Of a stretch of 18,418 bases of DNA, positions 1 to 7,803 are shown one piece after another. The first letter of the stretch is position 1; each line of letters begins with the position of its first letter. The translations under genes and the position numbers were made by a program. The stretch is taken from the NCBI GenBank assembly GCA_009774585.1, contig VSOA01000044.1, positions 1-18,418 on the forward strand. The letters run 5' to 3'. The DNA comes from Lachnospiraceae bacterium. Its GTDB lineage: Bacteria; Bacillota; Clostridia; Lachnospirales; Lachnospiraceae. The notes under the pieces were generated by a model. The model did no database searches. It was not told the origin of the DNA and saw only the letters and a list, made by a program, of their open reading frames with translations.

Positions 1-58
1 ATTGTATATTATCTGTTTGAAAAATTGCGTTAAGTTATGTCCGATGAACACAAAATGG

Positions 59-87
59 TTGACTTAAACGTTGGAAATCAGTAGTAT
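59..87 (+). promoter_or_regulatory. Sigma-70-type promoter for the lipoprotein-metH-ilvBN unit
   Basis: The -35 element TTGACT (59-64) and the -10 element TAGTAT (82-87) are separated by exactly 17 bases. Transcription would start near 94, leaving a leader of about 64 bases before the TTG start at 158. No riboswitch or T-box fits in so short a leader. The -35 matches consensus at 5 of 6 positions and the -10 at 4 of 6, so the call is good but not certain. Confidence 0.6.
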
Positions 88-109
88 TTATAGATAGAGA
101 TTATTTTAA

Positions 110-125
110 GATATCAGGGGATATC
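110..125 (+). repeat. Short inverted repeat in the leader (GATATC-AGGG-GATATC)
   Basis: Two copies of GATATC flank AGGG, giving a 6-base-pair stem with a 4-base loop in the predicted leader, 19 bases upstream of the ribosome binding site. GATATC is itself palindromic, so this may be a protein site or chance. It is not followed by a T run, so it is not an intrinsic terminator. Confidence 0.3.
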
Positions 126-157
126 ATTTATAAAGCATACTTCTGGAGGAGAGCGTT

Positions 158-814
158 TTGAAGAACATAAAAAGAACGGTGATCTTATGTGTTTGTCTGC
201 TATGCGGATTATTGTTTACGGCGTGCGGTAAAAATGATGAGGAACTGACGGCATATCAGGAAGACATGAATACATTTTTTGAGCATCTTGCTGCATTTAA
301 CGACGGGATGAATGCCATTGACGCATCGGCGCCGGATGCAAAGAATCAGCTGCTTTCGTACCTTGATCAGCTTCAGGCGGAATTTACCTGGATGGCTGAG
401 CTGACCGTGCCGGACCGTTTTTCGGCAGTGGACAGTCTGGCGGATGAAGCTGACGAAAATATGCAGCAGGCGGTAGCGCTGTATCATACGGCATATGAAT
501 CGGATCCTTTTGACGAGGCAATTGCGCAGGCAGCGAGAGAGTACTATGACAGGGCAAATATCCGCATTCAATATATTATCCAGATTCTTCATGGAGAAAT
601 ACCGGAAGGTGAAGGGGTAACGTATACGGAGGAAAACAGTATCTTGGGAGGCGGCTATCTGAATAAGACGGACGATGAAGAGGGGCAGGAGACGCCGGAA
701 GCTTCACCGGAAGAGGCTCAGCCGTCGGAAGAAACACCTGCTGAAGGCGAAGATAATTTTGATACGGACGATACGGTTTTCTATGAGGAACCGACACAGG
801 AGAGTACGGAGTAA
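158..814 (+). CDS. Putative small lipoprotein with acidic C-terminal tail
   Basis: The 218-residue product starts with a basic n-region (MKNIKR), a hydrophobic stretch at about residues 8-20 and a lipobox-like LFTAC ending in Cys23, so it is probably a membrane-anchored lipoprotein outside the cell. Phe at the -3 position is not the usual Leu. Residues 25-150 look helical with no recognised domain. Residues 165-218 are a low-complexity tail rich in Glu, Pro, Ser and Thr, like a flexible linker. The start is TTG at 158, set by GGAGGA (145-150) 7 bases upstream; no better ATG exists. The stop lies 1 base before the metH ATG, which suggests translational coupling and co-transcription. Function is unknown. 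I infer surface localisation only from the N-terminus. Confidence 0.8.
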   Translation: MKNIKRTVILCVCLLCGLLFTACGKNDEELTAYQEDMNTFFEHLAAFNDGMNAIDASAPDAKNQLLSYLDQLQAEFTWMAELTVPDRFSAVDSLADEADENMQQAVALYHTAYESDPFDEAIAQAAREYYDRANIRIQYIIQILHGEIPEGEGVTYTEENSILGGGYLNKTDDEEGQETPEASPEEAQPSEETPAEGEDNFDTDDTVFYEEPTQESTE

Positions 815-815
815 A

Positions 816-3284
816 ATGAACAAACAGGAATTTCAAATGCTGATAAAAGACCATCCTATATTTCTGGATGGTGCTACAGGGTCGAATCTGCAAAAAAAGG
901 GAATGCCGACGGGAGTATGCCCGGAACGGTGGATATTGGATAACAGGGAGATTATGATTTCACTCCAACGTGAGTTTGTGGATGCAGGTTCCGATATTGT
1001 CTATGCACCTACATTTACGGCGAATCGAATCAAGTTAAAGGAATACGGACTGGAAGATAAGATTCGGCAGATGAATAAGGAACTGGTAGCTTTGTCAAAG
1101 GAAGCCGTAGGCTGCAGAGCATATGTAGCCGGTGATCTGACTATGACGGGCGAGCAGCTTGCTCCGATGGGGCGTCTGGATTTCGAAGAATTAATAGATG
1201 TGTATAAAGAACAGATTGGATGCCTTGCGGAAGCGGGGGTAGATTTGCTCATAGTAGAGACTATGATGAGTCTCCAAGAAGCGAGAGCGGCATTGATTGC
1301 AGCCAAAGAAACATGCGACCTGCCGGTGATGGTCACCATGACGTTTGAGGCGGATGGAAGAACATTGTACGGAACGGATGCGGTAACGGCGGCGGTTGTC
1401 TTGGAGAGTCTCGGAGCTGATGCAATCGGCACAAACTGTTCTACGGGACCGGATAAGATGACGGAAGTGGTACGGCGTATGGCGGAAGTGACGAAAGTAC
1501 CGATTATTGCCAAACCGAACGCTGGTCTGCCGTCTTTGGATGCCGACGGGAATACGATTTACGATATGGGAGCAGAGGAGTTTGCCCTATGCATGAAGGC
1601 ATTGGTGGAAGCGGGGGCATCCATTGTGGGCGGCTGCTGCGGCACCACGCCGGAGCATATCCGTATGACCAAGAAAACTGTGGGAAATATGCTGGTGGCG
1701 CATAGAGCTGGGCCGGTCAAGCGATTTATAACAAGTGAGCGTAAGACGGTTGCCTTTGGGCTAAATGATAATTTTATTATTGTTGGTGAACGTATCAATC
1801 CGACGGGTAAAAAGAAACTCCAAGAGCAGCTTCGGGCAGGTTCCATGGAAATGGTGGCTGATTTTGCCGAAGAGCAGGAGGCGTGCGGAGCAGGCATTCT
1901 GGATGTCAATATGGGAATGAGCGGCATTGATGAGAAAGCCATGATGTTAAAGGCGATGGAGACAGTGAGCGGTATTACGAGCCTGCCGTTATCAATCGAT
2001 TCCAGTCATGTAGATGTACTGGAAGCGGCTCTTCGCAGATATCCGGGGCGGGCGCTCATCAATTCTATTTCTTATGAAAAGGTAAAAATAGACAATTTAT
2101 TGCCGATTGCGAAGAAATACGGTGCAATGTTCGTGCTTCTTCCGCTGTCTGACAGAGGACTGCCGGACAGTTTGGAAGAAAAAATAGATATCATAGAGAA
2201 AATACAGGCTCGTGCCTATGAAATCGGTATGCGCAGGGAAGATATCATAGTGGACGGTCTGGTGACGACCGTGGGTGCGAATAAAACCGCTGCCATGGAG
2301 ACGCTTCAGACGATTCGCTACTGTAAAGAACACGGACTGGCAACCATCTGCGGTCTGTCTAATATTTCGTTTGGGTTACCGGAGAGAAGTTTTGTCAATA
2401 CAACGTTCCTTACGATGGCGATTCAGGCAGGGCTTACGATGGCAATCGCCAATCCTTCGCAGGAGCTCTTGGTAAGCTGCGCTTTTGCGTCGGACCTGCT
2501 TTTGAACAAAGAGGGAGCGGACTTAAGATACATCGAATTGATGGACGCGGTGAAAGCCAAGAGAGAAGAGACGGGAATTATGGCTGCGGCAAACACAGGC
2601 ATTCATATCAACACGCAGATGAAGAAGCAGGATGATAGAGATACGACAGCTGTAGGAAAGCTTTATGCTGATGTGCTTAAGGGAAACGGCACAGCAGTCG
2701 TGGAAGATACGAAGAAAGCGCTTGAAGACGGGCATGAGGCGAAAGAACTTCTGGATAATGTACTTTTACCGGCAATCAATGAAGTAGGAGAACTTTTTGA
2801 CAAAGGAAAATATTTCCTGCCCCAGCTTATTGCCAGTGCGGAAGCCATGAAGGCTTCTATTGAATATTTGGAGCCGATGCTTGCGACAAGTCAGTCAGGG
2901 CAGGAAATGCCAACCGTAGTGATCGCCACGGTAGAGGGAGATATTCATGACATAGGTAAGAATCTGGTGGCACTCATGCTCAAGAATTATGGATTTAAAG
3001 TCATTGACCTTGGCAAGGACGTGTCCAAAGAGAAGATCATTGAGGCGGCAAGAGAACATCATGCGCAGGTAATCGCATTGTCGGCACTCATGACTACTAC
3101 GATGCAACAGATGAGAAATGTGATTGAGTATGCAAGGAAGAACGATGTGTCAGCCAAGATTATTATCGGCGGGGCGGTTATCACACAGGAGTATGCGGAT
3201 GAAATCGGCGCCGACGGTTACTCGAAGGATGCGGCGGATGCGGTGAAACTGACGAAGAGAATTTTGAATATAGAGGGAGAATAA
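816..3284 (+). CDS. metH: Cobalamin-dependent methionine synthase lacking the activation domain
   Basis: This enzyme moves the methyl group of methyltetrahydrofolate to homocysteine through cobalamin, making methionine in the cytoplasm. The 822-residue product has the expected order: homocysteine methyltransferase barrel (about 10-295) with the zinc ligands Cys208 (TNCST) and Cys274-Cys275 (GGCCGT); pterin-binding barrel (about 315-575, VGERINPTGKK and SIDSS); B12 cap (about 605-690); and B12-binding Rossmann domain (about 697-818) with the DxHxxG motif Asp709-His711-Gly714, His711 being the lower axial ligand. It ends there, without the C-terminal S-adenosylmethionine reactivation domain of E. 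coli MetH (about 1,227 residues). An upstream in-frame ATG at 675 was rejected: it lies inside the lipoprotein gene and adds a basic, non-family extension. AGGAGAG (798-804) serves the ATG at 816. ilvB follows 2 bases after the stop. Confidence 0.93.
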   Translation: MNKQEFQMLIKDHPIFLDGATGSNLQKKGMPTGVCPERWILDNREIMISLQREFVDAGSDIVYAPTFTANRIKLKEYGLEDKIRQMNKELVALSKEAVGCRAYVAGDLTMTGEQLAPMGRLDFEELIDVYKEQIGCLAEAGVDLLIVETMMSLQEARAALIAAKETCDLPVMVTMTFEADGRTLYGTDAVTAAVVLESLGADAIGTNCSTGPDKMTEVVRRMAEVTKVPIIAKPNAGLPSLDADGNTIYDMGAEEFALCMKALVEAGASIVGGCCGTTPEHIRMTKKTVGNMLVAHRAGPVKRFITSERKTVAFGLNDNFIIVGERINPTGKKKLQEQLRAGSMEMVADFAEEQEACGAGILDVNMGMSGIDEKAMMLKAMETVSGITSLPLSIDSSHVDVLEAALRRYPGRALINSISYEKVKIDNLLPIAKKYGAMFVLLPLSDRGLPDSLEEKIDIIEKIQARAYEIGMRREDIIVDGLVTTVGANKTAAMETLQTIRYCKEHGLATICGLSNISFGLPERSFVNTTFLTMAIQAGLTMAIANPSQELLVSCAFASDLLLNKEGADLRYIELMDAVKAKREETGIMAAANTGIHINTQMKKQDDRDTTAVGKLYADVLKGNGTAVVEDTKKALEDGHEAKELLDNVLLPAINEVGELFDKGKYFLPQLIASAEAMKASIEYLEPMLATSQSGQEMPTVVIATVEGDIHDIGKNLVALMLKNYGFKVIDLGKDVSKEKIIEAAREHHAQVIALSALMTTTMQQMRNVIEYARKNDVSAKIIIGGAVITQEYADEIGADGYSKDAADAVKLTKRILNIEGE

Positions 3285-3286
3285 GT

Positions 3287-4903
3287 ATGTTAGGTGCAGA
3301 CGCTATGGTAAAGTGCCTTGAAGAAGAAGGCGTAAAATATGTATTTGGTTATCCCGGGGTAGCAATATGCCCGTTCTACAACAGTATATTGGATTCTGAA
3401 ATCGCTACGATACTGATTCGTACGGAACAGAATGCGGCTCATGCGGCGAGCGGTCTTGCGCGCGTGACGGGACAGGTGGGCGTATGCGCTGTGACTTCCG
3501 GACCCGGCGCTACGAATGTGATTACAGGTATTGCGACGGCTTTTGCAGACAGTATACCTCTTGTATGCATAACAGGTCAGGTGAACAGTGAACTGTTAGG
3601 CTCGGACGTATTTCAGGAGGCGGATATTACCGGCGCAGTGGAGTCTTTTGTCAAATACAGCTATCTTATTAAAGATGCGGATGAAATTCCGCGTATATTC
3701 AAGGAAGCATTCTATATTGCAAATTCCGGCAGAAAGGGACCGGTACTGATAGATGTGCCGATTGATATTCAGAATGCCGTTATAAGCAGATTCAAATATC
3801 CTGAAGAGGTTAATTTGCGTACCTATAAGCCTACGGTGAAAGGGCACACGGTACAGATTAAGAAAGTGGTCAAAGAACTGTCCAAGGCAAAACGTCCGAT
3901 TATATGTGCAGGCGGAGGCGTACTGTTAAGTGAGGCTGAGAAGGAACTGCGGGCGTTTGCAATGAAACATCGTGTACCGGTCGTTTCGACTATGATGGGT
4001 ATCGGGGTTATGCCGACGAAGCATCCGATGTATTACGGTATGGTAGGGAACAACGGAAATCCCTATGCGAACCGGGCAATGAACGAATCGGATCTGCTCA
4101 TTATGGTGGGAGCAAGAGTGGCAGACCGTGCGGTAAGCCAGCCGGATTTGATTACGGAGAATAAGGTGCTGGTGCATATCGACGTGGATCCGGCGGAAAT
4201 CGGTAAGAATGTGGGACCGACGATTCCGCTTGTAGGCGACGCCAAACATATTATTGCCGATTTCATGGAAGAAGATTTTACATGCGAGCATGAGGATTGG
4301 ATTCAGACATTAAACGGTTATCGTGAGACGATGGGACGTGTGAGAAAACCCAATCCGGATTATGTGGACCCTGCTGAGTTTATCCGTATGCTGTCAGAAT
4401 CCATGGAAGAAGACGCCGTTTATGTCGCAGATGTCGGACAGAACCAGATATGGTCATGCAACTATCATATTGTCAAAGACGGCAGATTTCTGACTACTGG
4501 CGGCATGGGTACCATGGGATATTCTATTCCTGCGGCAATGGGTGCGAAGCTTGCAGACAGAAATAGGCAGGTGATTGCAGTGTGCGGTGATGGTTCTTTC
4601 CAGATGTCGATGATGGAACTTGCCACTATGCGGCAGTTTGACATTCCGGTGAAAATTATCGTGCTCAAAAATAATTATCTCGGCATGGTGCGGGAATATC
4701 AGCATTACACCTATAAAGATAATTATTCGGTGGTAGACTTGTCGGGCAGCCCCGATTTAGAGAAACTGTCATCGGCTTATGATATGAAGTTTATGAGGCT
4801 TTCCACGATGGAAGGGGTGCGGGAAGTGATTGAGGAATTTCTTGCAAAGGATGAATCAGTATTATTAGAGTGCCTCATTGACCCGATGGATCTTGTGAAG
4901 TAG
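3287..4903 (+). CDS. ilvB: Acetolactate synthase large (catalytic) subunit, divergent form
   Basis: This is a thiamine-diphosphate enzyme condensing two pyruvates, or pyruvate and 2-oxobutyrate, in the first common step of valine, leucine and isoleucine synthesis. At 538 residues it is slightly short for the family (about 550-600). Visible are the N-terminal pyrimidine-binding domain with catalytic Glu47 (in RTEQNAAHAASG, where RHEQGA is usual), the central domain, and the C-terminal cofactor motif GDGS (434-437) to NN (462-463). Lys123 and Arg277 (GARVADR) are kept. The specificity-loop Trp of MVRQWQ is Tyr471 (MVREYQ). Because it departs from textbook IlvB at several sites, another pyruvate-condensing ThDP enzyme is possible, but the adjacent ilvN genes and ilvC argue strongly for acetolactate synthase. 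GAGGGAGA (3273-3280) precedes the ATG. It is in the metH operon. Confidence 0.88.
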   Translation: MLGADAMVKCLEEEGVKYVFGYPGVAICPFYNSILDSEIATILIRTEQNAAHAASGLARVTGQVGVCAVTSGPGATNVITGIATAFADSIPLVCITGQVNSELLGSDVFQEADITGAVESFVKYSYLIKDADEIPRIFKEAFYIANSGRKGPVLIDVPIDIQNAVISRFKYPEEVNLRTYKPTVKGHTVQIKKVVKELSKAKRPIICAGGGVLLSEAEKELRAFAMKHRVPVVSTMMGIGVMPTKHPMYYGMVGNNGNPYANRAMNESDLLIMVGARVADRAVSQPDLITENKVLVHIDVDPAEIGKNVGPTIPLVGDAKHIIADFMEEDFTCEHEDWIQTLNGYRETMGRVRKPNPDYVDPAEFIRMLSESMEEDAVYVADVGQNQIWSCNYHIVKDGRFLTTGGMGTMGYSIPAAMGAKLADRNRQVIAVCGDGSFQMSMMELATMRQFDIPVKIIVLKNNYLGMVREYQHYTYKDNYSVVDLSGSPDLEKLSSAYDMKFMRLSTMEGVREVIEEFLAKDESVLLECLIDPMDLVK

Positions 4904-4947
4904 TTGAACGGGTATTATAGAAAATAGGTGCAGAAACGGGGTTTAAA

Positions 4948-5436
4948 ATGAAAAGAATTTATTCGGTTTTAGTGGAAAACAGATCAGGCGTGCTGTGCAA
5001 GGTTGCAGGACTTTTTTCCAGAAGATGTTTCAATATTGACAGTCTTGCGGTTGGGGAGACGGATGATCCGGAGACTTCCTGTATGACGATTGTCAGCAGC
5101 GGAGATGAGCGTACCATAGAGCAGATAGAGAAGCAGCTCAACAAGAAACTGGATGTCATCAAGGTCAAGACATTTGATGAGACAGCCAGCATCAGCAGAG
5201 AATTGATGCTGATGAAAGTAAAATACAATAAAGGCAACAGAAGAGATATCATGGAGACTTGCGAGATTATGAAGGCTCAGATTGTGGATATGTCTAAGAA
5301 GTCGATGATAATACAGATATGCGATGTGCCGGAGAAGATACAGCTTCTCATCGGCATGATGCAGTCAATCAGCATCGTGGAAGTTGCAAGGACAGGCACT
5401 CTCGCCTTGCAGAAGTGTATGGAAACGGATGCATAA
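4948..5436 (+). CDS. ilvN: Acetolactate synthase regulatory (small) subunit, first copy
   Basis: The 162-residue product is an ACT-domain protein of the IlvN/IlvH family, which stimulates the large subunit and carries feedback inhibition by valine. The N-terminal ACT domain (about 1-75) opens with RIYSVLVENRSGVL; the C-terminal ALS_ss_C domain covers about 80-158. Using E. coli IlvH numbering, the valine-site residues Gly14 and Asn29 are both kept, so the subunit could sense valine. The usual RRGYNI stretch reads RRCFNI, with Cys27 and Phe28. The ribosome site is weak (a purine-rich CGGGG about 8 bases before the ATG). It follows ilvB by 44 bases and is presumably its partner. A second small-subunit gene lies 112 bases downstream. 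Confidence 0.92.
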   Translation: MKRIYSVLVENRSGVLCKVAGLFSRRCFNIDSLAVGETDDPETSCMTIVSSGDERTIEQIEKQLNKKLDVIKVKTFDETASISRELMLMKVKYNKGNRRDIMETCEIMKAQIVDMSKKSMIIQICDVPEKIQLLIGMMQSISIVEVARTGTLALQKCMETDA

Positions 5437-5472
5437 GGCAGTAGGTCAATTATAATGCAATAGCAGGTGAGG

Positions 5473-5501
5473 TTGACTTTTGCCGGTCGAATTGATACAA
5501 T
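5473..5501 (+). promoter_or_regulatory. Internal sigma-70-type promoter before the second ilvN
   Basis: TTGACT (5473-5478) and TACAAT (5496-5501) are spaced by exactly 17 bases; each matches consensus at 5 of 6 positions. It lies in the 112-base gap between the two ilvN genes, with transcription expected near 5508, about 40 bases before the second ilvN ATG. It would let ilvN2-ilvC-tetR be expressed separately from metH-ilvB-ilvN1. Confidence 0.68.
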
Positions 5502-5548
5502 AATTGACGGTGTGTAAGGTAGTGTATCATGTATAGAAAGGTTATTAT

Positions 5549-6049
5549 ATGCAGAAGAAAGTATTGCAGTTGTTAGTAGATAATACATCGGGTGTGCTTA
5601 GCCGTATAGCGGGACTTTTTTCCAGACGCGGCTATAATATTGACAGTATTACGGCAGGAGTGACGGCAGACCCGCGATTTACCCGCATTACAATCGTGAC
5701 TTCGGGAGACGATGAGATTCTGGACCAGATTGAGAAGCAGGTTGCGAAATTGATTGACGTCAGGGATCTTAAGGAACTTCGACCGGGTGAGAGCGTATAT
5801 AGGGAACTTGCCATGATTAAGGTCAGAGTGTCCATGGCACAGCGGCAGGATGTGATTGCGGTGGCAAATCTGTTCCGCGCGAATGTGATTGATGTGACGC
5901 CGGAGAGCCTGATGATTGAATTGACCGGCGATCAGGACAAAATAGAGGCTTTCATCAGAATGTTAGACGGATATGAGATTCTGGAACTTGCAAGAACTGG
6001 TATTGCCGGCTTGGGGCGGGGAATCGAGAATGTAACATATCTGGAATAA
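5549..6049 (+). CDS. ilvN: Acetolactate synthase regulatory (small) subunit, second copy
   Basis: This 166-residue paralogue of the preceding gene has the same architecture: N-terminal ACT domain (about 1-77, VLQLLVDNTSGVLSRIAGLF) and a C-terminal domain ending near EILELARTGIAGLGRG. It keeps the canonical RRGYNIDS motif; Gly15 and Asn30 correspond to the E. coli IlvH valine-site residues Gly14 and Asn29. It is closer to textbook IlvN than the first copy, and the two are clearly diverged rather than a recent duplication. AGAAAGG (5535-5541) lies 7 bases before the ATG. It has its own promoter (5473-5501) and is followed by ilvC after 108 bases. It may partner the local IlvB, or a second large subunit encoded elsewhere. 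The gap 6050-6157 holds no other gene and no convincing promoter. Confidence 0.92.
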   Translation: MQKKVLQLLVDNTSGVLSRIAGLFSRRGYNIDSITAGVTADPRFTRITIVTSGDDEILDQIEKQVAKLIDVRDLKELRPGESVYRELAMIKVRVSMAQRQDVIAVANLFRANVIDVTPESLMIELTGDQDKIEAFIRMLDGYEILELARTGIAGLGRGIENVTYLE

Positions 6050-6157
6050 GACATGGGGTTAAGTTATAGAACCGGTAATGAATGGGGATTTCCCTTGAAA
6101 TTATATAGAAATATGTGAAGCTACAGTAAATCAATCAACAAACGGAGGAATAAAGAA

Positions 6158-7174
6158 ATGGCAAAGATTTTTTATCAGGAAGATTGTAACTTATCTCTGT
6201 TGGACGGTAAGACCATTGCAGTGATTGGCTACGGAAGTCAGGGACATGCGCATGCGTTAAATGCGAAAGAGTCCGGATGTCATGTGATTATCGGTCTGTA
6301 CGAAGGCTCTAAGTCATGGGCAAAGGCAGAGGCACAGGGATTTGAAGTATATACGGCGGCGGAAGCGGCTAAGAAGGCAGATATCATTATGATTCTTATC
6401 AACGATGAATTACAGGCTGCCATGTACAAGAAAGATATCGAGCCGAATTTGGAAGCAGGCAATATGTTAATGTTCGCACATGGATTTAATATTCACTTCG
6501 GCTGTATTGTACCGCCTAAGGATGTGGATGTGACAATGATTGCGCCGAAGGGACCGGGGCATACGGTAAGAAGCGAATATCAGGCAGGTAAAGGTGTTCC
6601 TTGTCTCGTGGCTGTACATCAGGACGCTACCGGCAAAGCACAGGATATGGCGTTGGCATATGCACTTGCTATCGGCGGAGCTAGAGCAGGCGTTTTGGAG
6701 ACGACATTCAGAACGGAGACAGAGACAGATCTTTTCGGTGAGCAGGCAGTTCTCTGCGGCGGTGTATGCGCTTTGATGCAGGCGGGATTCGAGACGTTAG
6801 TTGAGGCAGGATATGATCCGAGAAACGCATATTTTGAGTGTATTCACGAGATGAAGTTGATTGTTGATTTGATTTATCAGTCAGGTTTTGCGGGAATGAG
6901 ATATTCTATTTCAAATACGGCTGAGTACGGTGATTATATTACCGGACCGAAGATTATTACGGAAGATACCAAGAAAGCAATGAAGAAGATTCTGTCTGAT
7001 ATTCAGGATGGTACTTTTGCAAAAGATTTCTTGCTGGATATGTCTTCTGCAGGTGGGCAGGTACACTTCAAGGCAATGAGAAAACTGGCTTCTGAGCATC
7101 CGGCGGAAGTAGTAGGTGAGGATATCAGAAAACTTTACAGCTGGAATGGTGAAGATAAACTGATTAACAACTGA
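6158..7174 (+). CDS. ilvC: Ketol-acid reductoisomerase, class I
   Basis: This enzyme isomerises and reduces acetolactate or acetohydroxybutyrate to the dihydroxy-acid, the second step of branched-chain synthesis, using Mg2+ and NAD(P)H. At 338 residues it is the short class I form. The Rossmann motif GYGSQGHAHALN is at 24-35, His108 in FAHGFNIHF, Lys131 in APKGPGHT, and metal-binding Asp191/Glu195 in TETDLFGE, with Glu227 and Glu231 (YFECIHEMK) in the knotted C-terminal domain. The cofactor loop reads GLYEGSKSW (46-54), with Tyr-Glu where many NADPH enzymes have Arg-Pro; Ser51 and Ser53 remain. GGAGG (6144-6148) sits 9 bases before the ATG. tetR follows after 13 bases and is presumably co-transcribed. 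Confidence 0.97.
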   Translation: MAKIFYQEDCNLSLLDGKTIAVIGYGSQGHAHALNAKESGCHVIIGLYEGSKSWAKAEAQGFEVYTAAEAAKKADIIMILINDELQAAMYKKDIEPNLEAGNMLMFAHGFNIHFGCIVPPKDVDVTMIAPKGPGHTVRSEYQAGKGVPCLVAVHQDATGKAQDMALAYALAIGGARAGVLETTFRTETETDLFGEQAVLCGGVCALMQAGFETLVEAGYDPRNAYFECIHEMKLIVDLIYQSGFAGMRYSISNTAEYGDYITGPKIITEDTKKAMKKILSDIQDGTFAKDFLLDMSSAGGQVHFKAMRKLASEHPAEVVGEDIRKLYSWNGEDKLINN

Positions 7175-7187
7175 TTACGGAGTAATT

Positions 7188-7751
7188 ATGCAATCCAAGA
7201 CCAATATAGACGAGATGCTGGCTGACAGTTTTAAGGTTCTTGCGCTTAAGATGCCGATTGATAAAATCACGATCAAAGAGATTACAGACGGAGCAGGAGT
7301 CATACGCCCGACATTCTATAATCATTTCAGAGATAAGTACGAACTGTTGGAATGGATGATACATAGGGAGATTTTGGAGCCGGTTATTCCGCTTATGCAG
7401 AGAGGGCAGGTTAAAGAAAGTCTGATCCGGATATTTGATAATCTTTTAAAAGATAAGAAATTTTATAAGAAAGTGGTCAGACTGGAGGGACAACATTCCT
7501 GTGAGAGCATTGCCCGACAGTTTATTAAAGAAATGCTATATACTTTTATCGATGAGCAGACCAGTGAAAAGAAATTGGCGAAAAGAGGATTGACAACAAG
7601 TTTAATGGCGGAGTATTATGCCCAGTCCATGGCGTTTGTCGTTATTCAGTGGATTAAAATGGACATGAGTATTATGCCGGAAGAGATGGCTGATCTTTTT
7701 GAGTATATTACAACTCATTCCATGGACGAGGTAATAGTAGAAATGAAGTGA
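7188..7751 (+). CDS. TetR-family transcriptional regulator
   Basis: The 187-residue product has an N-terminal TetR DNA-binding domain: residues about 8-60 contain the helix-turn-helix ITIKEITDGAGVIRPTFYNHF and the following DKYELLEWM helix. The remaining about 130 residues are all-helical, like the ligand-binding half of the DhaS-like TetR subgroup; the ligand cannot be read. CGGAG (7179-7183) precedes the ATG. Its position between ilvC and leuC, 13 bases after ilvC, suggests a local regulator of branched-chain genes and autoregulation. An intrinsic terminator begins 3 bases after the stop, and palindromes lie just beyond it. Assignment to TetR is secure; the target and effector are inference. 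Confidence 0.9.
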   Translation: MQSKTNIDEMLADSFKVLALKMPIDKITIKEITDGAGVIRPTFYNHFRDKYELLEWMIHREILEPVIPLMQRGQVKESLIRIFDNLLKDKKFYKKVVRLEGQHSCESIARQFIKEMLYTFIDEQTSEKKLAKRGLTTSLMAEYYAQSMAFVVIQWIKMDMSIMPEEMADLFEYITTHSMDEVIVEMK

Positions 7752-7753
7752 TT

Positions 7754-7792
7754 AACAGGGTTTGTCCGGGTTCTCTGGGCGAGCCCTGTTTT
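7754..7792 (+). terminator. Rho-independent terminator after tetR
   Basis: Bases 7754-7767 can pair with 7777-7790: AACAGGG pairs perfectly with CCCTGTT, and the stem continues inward with three G-T wobbles to about 14 base pairs around a 9-base loop. The 3' side runs into TGTTTTAGCTTT, a short T-rich tract. It begins 3 bases after the tetR stop, closes the ilv unit and separates it from leuC. Partial read-through into leuC cannot be excluded. Confidence 0.8.
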
Positions 7793-7803
7793 AGCTTTAT
7801 ATT

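Noticed and set aside
1..157. SAM or cobalamin riboswitch upstream of the metH unit
   Set aside because: The predicted leader is only about 64 bases and shows no conserved riboswitch core; only a short GATATC hairpin is present.
675..815. In-frame upstream extension of metH
   Set aside because: It overlaps the lipoprotein gene in another frame, encodes a very basic stretch unlike any MetH N-terminus, and the ATG at 816 has its own ribosome site.
1001..1513. Long antisense open frame within metH, and similar ones on both strands elsewhere (for example 3926-4291, 7966-8418, 13985-14527, 14790-15356)
   Set aside because: They lie opposite or out of frame with well-supported genes, have no recognisable domains and look like frame shadows.
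6050..6157. Possible promoter or leader regulation (T-box, attenuator) before ilvC
   Set aside because: Only a TTGAAA with no -10 at proper spacing, a small GGGATTTCCC palindrome, no leader peptide and no T-box bulge or terminator seen.
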